This document shows positions 59,052 through 64,000 of a stretch of DNA of 64,000 bases, in pieces; the stretch's first letter is position 1; every line of letters begins with the position of its first letter. Under the pieces are notes generated by a model, which saw only the letters and a list, made by a program, of their open reading frames with translations, made no database searches and had not been told where the DNA came from. Source of the DNA: an uncultured Eubacterium sp. (GTDB lineage: Bacteria > Bacillota > Clostridia > Lachnospirales > Lachnospiraceae); the NCBI GenBank assembly GCA_934320655.1, contig CAKRFN010000001.1, forward strand, positions 124,001 to 188,000, in the 5' to 3' direction. A program made the translations under genes and the position numbers.

Positions 59052-60722
59052 ATGGAGCAGAACAGGAACAGAACACGAAAACAATCAAATAATTCCAGCT
59101 TTCTGGTACAGGGCTCGATCCTGGCGGTTGCCTCGATCGTGAGCCGCATCATCGGTCTGCTGTACCGGAGTCCGCTCACGGCGATCCTCGGCGATCTCGG
59201 CAATGACTATTACAGTACGGCGTTTGAGATCTATTCGCTGCTGCTGCTGATCTCATCCATGAGCCTGCCGCTGGCGGTGTCAAAGATGGTATCCGCACGC
59301 ATGTCGCAGGGCAGGGTGAAGGATGCCTACCGCGTATTCCGCGCGGCGATCGGCTTTGCGGTCTGTAGTGGTCTGGCTGCCGGATTGATCGTATTTTTCT
59401 TTGCGGACTATTTTGCGGCAGCTTTAAAGACACCGTTTTGCGTGTTTGCATTGCGTGTGCTGGCACCGACATTGTTTATCGTAGCAATCTTAGGCGTTGT
59501 GAGAGGCTTTTTCCAAGGACTCGGAACGATGATGCCGAGTGCGGTCTCACAGATCATTGAGCAGGTGATCAATGCGATCGTCAGCGTGGTGGCTGCCTAC
59601 TATCTGTTTAACTACGGTGCGAGAATCGGCGCGGTACTTGGCGATACGAAAGAGTACAGCGCGGCATACGGTGCTGCGGGAGGCACGCTCGGTACCGGAG
59701 TCGGGGCGCTCGCGGGACTTTTATTTGTTCTGTTTGTATTTGTCGTGTATAAACGAGTGTTAAAGCGCAAAATGCGCAGGGAGCGTGGCAATTCGCGGGA
59801 ATCCTACGGGGTGATCCTGCGTGTGCTGATCCTCACGGTCGTACCGGTGCTCCTGTCTACGACGCTCTATAATCTGAGTGCGATCGTTGATCAGGCGATC
59901 TTTAAAAATGTTGCCAATCTGCAAGGGTATACGGCGGACGAGATCCATACATTCTGGGGCGTATTCGGCGGTAAGTACCGCGTGCTCATCAATGTGCCGA
60001 TCTCGATCGCGTCGGCGGTCGTATCTGCCAGTGTGCCCGCAGTCACGGCTTCCTTTGCAAGCCACGATATGGACGGTGTGTCCCAGAAGATCGGGAATGC
60101 TTTCCATTACAGCATGATCATTGCATTCCCTTGCGCAGTCGGGCTTGGCGTGCTGGCATCACCCGTGATGCAGTTATTGTTCCATGACAGTACACCGCTT
60201 GCGGCACACATGTTACAGGTCGGTGTGGTTTCCGTAGTCTTTTACTCGCTGTCTACGCTGTCCAACGGTATTTTGCAGGGTATCAACCGGATGAAGGTGC
60301 CGGTGATCAATGCGGCGATTGCGCTGGTCGCACAGGCAGGACTGCTCGTGGGACTGATGTATCTTGCCAACTTAAATATTTTCGCCGTGATCTGGGCAAA
60401 TACGTTTTTTGCCTTTTTGATGTGTATTTTAAACGGCTATGGAATCTACCGGCATATCGGTTTCAGACAGGAAGTAAAAAAGACGTTTCTCCTGCCGGCA
60501 CTCTGTTCCGGTATTATGGGAATCGCCGTATACGTGGTCTATATGGTCATCCAGATGGTGTTAAAGATCAATGCGGTCAGCACGGCGGTTTCGATCGTGG
60601 TCGGTGCCGGCGTGTATTTTGTACTGATGCTGTTATTCAAGGGCATGGATGAGCAGTCACTGCTCGCATTTCCGGGCGGACGCAAGCTCATTTCACTTGG
60701 CAGAAAAATGCATTTGTTGTAG
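59052..60722 (+). CDS. MOP-superfamily flippase, MurJ/YtgP/SpoVB type
   Basis: 556 residues with about 14 transmembrane helices. FLVQGSILAVASIVSRIIGLLYRSPLTAILGDLGNDYYSTAFEIY is typical of the YtgP branch (the Bacillus MurJ), which flips lipid II, whereas SpoVB is its sporulation paralogue; I cannot separate the two from sequence alone. It fits with uppS and cdsA as part of envelope building. Confidence 0.88.
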   Translation: MEQNRNRTRKQSNNSSFLVQGSILAVASIVSRIIGLLYRSPLTAILGDLGNDYYSTAFEIYSLLLLISSMSLPLAVSKMVSARMSQGRVKDAYRVFRAAIGFAVCSGLAAGLIVFFFADYFAAALKTPFCVFALRVLAPTLFIVAILGVVRGFFQGLGTMMPSAVSQIIEQVINAIVSVVAAYYLFNYGARIGAVLGDTKEYSAAYGAAGGTLGTGVGALAGLLFVLFVFVVYKRVLKRKMRRERGNSRESYGVILRVLILTVVPVLLSTTLYNLSAIVDQAIFKNVANLQGYTADEIHTFWGVFGGKYRVLINVPISIASAVVSASVPAVTASFASHDMDGVSQKIGNAFHYSMIIAFPCAVGLGVLASPVMQLLFHDSTPLAAHMLQVGVVSVVFYSLSTLSNGILQGINRMKVPVINAAIALVAQAGLLVGLMYLANLNIFAVIWANTFFAFLMCILNGYGIYRHIGFRQEVKKTFLLPALCSGIMGIAVYVVYMVIQMVLKINAVSTAVSIVVGAGVYFVLMLLFKGMDEQSLLAFPGGRKLISLGRKMHLL

Positions 60723-60771
60723 TTTTTGAATAGATTTCCATAAATAGGACATACTATTTGTGGTGATGAAT

Positions 60772-61236
60772 ATGGAAAAACTAGAACAAATCAAAGTAAA
60801 ATTATATGTATGTCTGGCAGTGCTGTTAGTGATTGGTGCCTGTATCTGTATCTACCGCGCCACGGTGAGCCGTGAGCAGCAAAAGCAACAGGCGCCCACA
60901 CAGATGGCAGAGGAACCGCAGGCAGACAAGGCGCAGGGCGCAGAGCGGTTGCAGGAGACCGGTGCGGTGCGTGTGCCAGAGACTCCTTCCGGAGAGAGTG
61001 CGGAAGAAGTCCCTGCCGGATACACGATCCAGCCGGAATCGGCGCAGACCACATATACACTTGCGGTGGCGGATGGCTGTCTGCAGGTATATGTCTTAGA
61101 GACCGGACAGCTCTATATGGAGACAACGATCGTCTATGATCTGCTGCCGGAGGAAGTGCGCACGCAGATCGATGCGGGAAAGCATTTTGACAGCGAAGAG
61201 ACACTGCTTGAGTTTTTGGAGAGTTACTCCAGTTAG
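60772..61236 (+). CDS. Membrane-anchored protein with BofC_C-like domain
   Basis: About 154 residues. One N-terminal transmembrane helix (VKLYVCLAVLLVIGACICIY), a Gln/Ala/Glu-rich linker (about 35-90) and a C-terminal domain (YTLAVADGCLQVYVLETGQLYMETTIVYDLLPEEVRTQIDAGKHF, ending LLEFLESYSS) that resembles the C-terminal domain of BofC, the forespore regulator of pro-SigmaK processing. The homology is by eye. ATG 60772 fits GGTGAT just upstream; GTG 60760 and ATG 60766 are alternatives. Followed after 15 nt by the flavoprotein gene. Confidence 0.7.
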   Translation: MEKLEQIKVKLYVCLAVLLVIGACICIYRATVSREQQKQQAPTQMAEEPQADKAQGAERLQETGAVRVPETPSGESAEEVPAGYTIQPESAQTTYTLAVADGCLQVYVLETGQLYMETTIVYDLLPEEVRTQIDAGKHFDSEETLLEFLESYSS

Positions 61237-61251
61237 GAATAGGACATATTG

Positions 61252-62640
61252 ATGGATAAAGGAATGAAATCCAAGGTGGCAGCCGGACACCGTCCGGGTT
61301 CAGAAAAGATATGGGATGTGATTGTCGTCGGCGGCGGAGCCGCCGGACTGATGGCGGCGATTCAGGCAGCCAGAGGGGGCGCACAGGTGCTCATACTGGA
61401 GCATATGGAGCGGCCAGGCAAGAAAATCCTGATGACCGGAAACGGAAAATGTAACTTTAGCAACGAAATATTGCACACAATCGACGAGTGGCAGGACGGG
61501 CATTCATGCAAAAAGTATTATCATGGAGCTTGTCCTGCATTTGTACTGCCTGCGCTAAAAAACTACGATGTTAATTTTACATTAAACTTTTTCGGCGATT
61601 TGGGAGTCGTGCCGGTGACACGCAGAGGTGGTTATTATCCGGCGGGCGGACAGGCGGCAGGCATATTGGCTGTAATGCTGATGGAATGCGGGCGTCTGGG
61701 CATTTCGATCGAGTGTAATATCGGCATAAGGTCAATCACGAAAGCGGAAAATATATGCGCTAATGGATCAAAAAAAACAGAAATTTTTGTGTTTGAGACA
61801 AAAAACGGCAGCTTTTTCAGTCAAAAATGTATCCTTGCGACCGGTGGAAAGTCTTATAAGAAGACCGGAAGTGACGGCAGCGGATTTCTATATGTAGAAC
61901 GTCTCGGGCACCACATACAAGATTTAGTTCCGGCGCTCGTCCCCTTGCAATCCAGCCTTGCATTTTTCAAAAAGGTTGCAGGAATTCGTGCAGAAATTTC
62001 GGCAAAAATCTACATCAATGACCGAGAAATGGACCGTCAGACAGGCGAGCTACAGTTGACTGATTACGGCATTTCCGGTATCTGCATTTTTCAGATGAGT
62101 TATCTGGCAGCACAGGCATTTTCAGATGCGAAACGAGCCGGTGGATCAGCGCCCGAGGTGGAGGTCGAGCTGGATTTTGCTCCCGGGATGACAGATCAGG
62201 AAACGCATGATATACTAAAGGCTCGTCTGAGCCATCCGTGTGCCGCACACAAGACGGCAGCGCAGAGTCTGATCGGCTGGTTTCCGGACAAGCTGGGCGC
62301 TGCTTTTTTGGAGGAAACCGGGATCGCACCGGATCAGCCGTGTGCACGGATCGGTGAAAGACAGTTGATAGAGCTCGGCAAACGGATCAAGCATCTGCGT
62401 GTGCCCATCACGGCGACGCGCTCCTTTGAACAGGCACAGGTGACTGCCGGAGGCGTGGATACGTCACAGGTCGATGCGCAGACGATGGAATCAAAGCTTG
62501 TCGAGGGCTTGTATTTTGCGGGAGAGATGCTCGATGTCGACGGTATCTGCGGCGGCTTTAATCTGCAATGGGCGTGGTCGAGCGGCGCCGCTGCCGGCAG
62601 ACATGCGGCATCCGCTGTGACAGGGAGTGACAATTCATGA
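61252..62640 (+). CDS. HI0933/BaiN-like NAD(P)/FAD oxidoreductase
   Basis: 462-residue flavoprotein of COG2081. FAD-binding VIVVGGGAAGLMAAIQAARGG (about 23-43), KKILMTGNGKCNFSN (family signature), CILATGGKSYKKTGSDGSG and, at the C-terminus, TAGGVDTSQVDAQTMESKLVEGLYFAGEMLDVDGICGGFNLQWAWSSG. The relative BaiN is involved in bile-acid dehydroxylation in C. scindens, but the family is broad and nothing here supports that role. Overlaps the next gene at ATGA. Confidence 0.88.
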   Translation: MDKGMKSKVAAGHRPGSEKIWDVIVVGGGAAGLMAAIQAARGGAQVLILEHMERPGKKILMTGNGKCNFSNEILHTIDEWQDGHSCKKYYHGACPAFVLPALKNYDVNFTLNFFGDLGVVPVTRRGGYYPAGGQAAGILAVMLMECGRLGISIECNIGIRSITKAENICANGSKKTEIFVFETKNGSFFSQKCILATGGKSYKKTGSDGSGFLYVERLGHHIQDLVPALVPLQSSLAFFKKVAGIRAEISAKIYINDREMDRQTGELQLTDYGISGICIFQMSYLAAQAFSDAKRAGGSAPEVEVELDFAPGMTDQETHDILKARLSHPCAAHKTAAQSLIGWFPDKLGAAFLEETGIAPDQPCARIGERQLIELGKRIKHLRVPITATRSFEQAQVTAGGVDTSQVDAQTMESKLVEGLYFAGEMLDVDGICGGFNLQWAWSSGAAAGRHAASAVTGSDNS

Positions 62641-64000
62641 TCAGAATTCAACAGTTAAAATTACCACTCATACATAATGAACAGATGATCGAAGAGAAGA
62701 TCTGTGCCACGCTTGGCATTCCGATGGGTACAGATTTTCAGTATGATATCATCCGTCGTTCCGTGGATGCGAGGAAAAAGCCGCAGCTTTTTTATGTGTA
62801 CACGGTCGATGTGACGATGAGCGGCGAGGCAAAGCTTGTAAAAAAATTACATAAGCCCAATATCCAGCTCGTGCAAAAGAGCCGGTACCATTTCCCAAAG
62901 CCCGGTGAACTGGCGATAAAGCACCGGCCGGTCGTCGTAGGTGCGGGTCCTGCGGGATTGTTCTGTGCGTATGAGCTGGCGCTGCACGGATACCGGCCAG
63001 TCATTTTGGAGCGCGGCAGGCGGGTGGAACAGCGCACGGCAGATGTCGTCCGGTTCTGGGAGGAAGGGATCTTAGACCCGTCCTCGAATGTCCAGTTCGG
63101 AGAGGGCGGAGCCGGTACGTTTTCAGATGGAAAACTAAACACGCTGGTCAAAGATCCGATCGGGCGCGGCAGGCATGTGTTAGAGGTGTTCTGCAAATGC
63201 GGGGCGCCGTCCGAGATTTTATATGATCACAAGCCGCACATCGGAACCGATATTCTGACAGCAGTGATCCGCAATCTGCGGGAGGAGATCCTGCGTCTGG
63301 GCGGTAAATTTTTGTTTGAGACCTGTATGACGGAGCTGGTGTGTGAAAACGGCGCGTTGACAGGGCTTATTGTGCGCGATCCCCACGGTGAGCGGCAGAT
63401 CGATACCGACATTGCCATACTCGCACCCGGACATTCCGCAAGGGATACGTTTGAGATGTTAGCGCAACATGCGCTTCTCATGGAGCCGAAACCGTTTGCG
63501 GTCGGTTTCCGCGTGGAACACCCGCAGCGGATGATCAACGAGAGCCAGTACGGTACAGATCCGGATATGGAGCATCTGCCCGTCGCACCGTATAAGGTCA
63601 CGGCGAATTTTCCCTCACAGCGAGGTGTCTATTCGTTTTGCATGTGTCCCGGCGGTTACGTGGTCAATGCTTCATCGGAAACAAAGCATCTGGCAGTCAA
63701 CGGCATGAGCTATTACCGCCGTGACAGCGAAAATGCCAATTCCGCGATTATCGTTGCTGTGACACCTGCGGATTTTCCGGGAACCGATGCGCTTTCGGGT
63801 GTACGCTTCCAGCGTGCCTTGGAACGCCATGCCTATGAATTGTGTGATGGCAGAATCCCGCAGCAGCTATACGGAGATTTTAAAGAGCGGCGTATATCGG
63901 ATGGATACGGTGATTTCACAAGCTGCGTCAAGGGCGCGGCTGATTTTGGCGCGCTACATGAGCTGCTGACCGATGATATGAACCGCTGCTTTGTGGCAGG
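62637..64000 (+). CDS. FAD-dependent dehydrogenase (COG2509), 3' end outside window
   Basis: A frame starting at ATG 62637 stays open to the window edge (454 codons). The first 95 residues are a ferredoxin-like lead (MIRIQQLKLPLIHN, VYTVDVTMSG), then FAD-binding VVVGAGPAGLFCAYELALHG (about 100-119), LERGRRVEQRTADV, NVQFGEGGAGTFSDGKLNTLVKD, and DIAILAPGHSARDTFEML. This pattern is that of the uncharacterised COG2509 dehydrogenases (about 530 residues), so roughly 75 residues are missing. Translationally coupled to the preceding flavoprotein. Confidence 0.88.
   Translation, partial: MIRIQQLKLPLIHNEQMIEEKICATLGIPMGTDFQYDIIRRSVDARKKPQLFYVYTVDVTMSGEAKLVKKLHKPNIQLVQKSRYHFPKPGELAIKHRPVVVGAGPAGLFCAYELALHGYRPVILERGRRVEQRTADVVRFWEEGILDPSSNVQFGEGGAGTFSDGKLNTLVKDPIGRGRHVLEVFCKCGAPSEILYDHKPHIGTDILTAVIRNLREEILRLGGKFLFETCMTELVCENGALTGLIVRDPHGERQIDTDIAILAPGHSARDTFEMLAQHALLMEPKPFAVGFRVEHPQRMINESQYGTDPDMEHLPVAPYKVTANFPSQRGVYSFCMCPGGYVVNASSETKHLAVNGMSYYRRDSENANSAIIVAVTPADFPGTDALSGVRFQRALERHAYELCDGRIPQQLYGDFKERRISDGYGDFTSCVKGAADFGALHELLTDDMNRCFVA

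Overview
The window is chromosomal DNA of an anaerobic, spore-forming-lineage Firmicute, most probably a Lachnospiraceae member (Clostridium cluster XIVa). The reasons are a Gram-positive PolC replicase, sporulation genes yqfC and yqfD, a bifurcating-type trimeric [FeFe]-hydrogenase (HydC-HydB-HydA), the MEP isoprenoid pathway, an infC-rpmI-rplT operon with a leader attenuator, and typical Firmicute gene orders (rimP-nusA-rnpM-rplGA-infB-rbfA-nrnA-truB-ribF; rpsO-pnp; scpA-scpB). Genus cannot be fixed from the sequence alone. Nearly all of it is dense core genome.

Layout: 1-10680 is a long co-directional block running pyrH (5' end cut by the window), frr, terminator, uppS, cdsA, dxr, rseP, ispG, polC, which joins lipid-carrier and phospholipid precursor synthesis with the replicative polymerase. 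10705-16451 holds pheA, a polyphosphate pair (Ppx with HD domain, then Ppk1) and a HAD phosphatase. 16473-17342 is a convergent PHP phosphoesterase. 17503-18960 is the IF3-L35-L20 operon with an attenuator and an AUU start codon. 19004-22406 holds an AraC regulator, galE, and two identical tRNA-Glu genes flanking a cysteine-synthase-like gene. 22472-31000 is the translation-factor operon. 31039-38326 holds a Na/Pi-type transporter, a secreted NlpC/P60 hydrolase behind an unusual promoter-hairpin arrangement, and the hydrogenase operon.

38327-43783 differs from the rest. It is AT-richer in part and rich in accessory genes: a multi-hairpin non-coding element, an ECF sigma/anti-sigma pair with a putative autoregulatory promoter motif, a small membrane protein, an exported protein with an internal repeat, a conserved small protein, an AraC regulator with two identical 12-bp sites in front of a broken galactokinase gene, and a GNAT acetyltransferase. 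It sits between two conserved operons and looks like a variable island.

43784-64000 returns to core genes: rpsO and pnp with structured leaders, an intracellular subtilase, cardiolipin synthase, D-Ala-D-Ala carboxypeptidase, a metallophosphoesterase, scpA-scpB-rlmH, the cluster yqfC-yqfD-phoH-(PgpH-like with a destroyed HD site)-ybeY, a DUF3048 lipoprotein, a MurJ-type flippase, a BofC_C-like anchored protein and two flavoprotein oxidoreductases, the second running off the window. The observations most worth following are the structured element at 38327-38514, the catalytically dead PgpH homologue, the ECF locus, the promoter-hairpin unit before the NlpC/P60 gene, and the operator pair at the degraded galactokinase.
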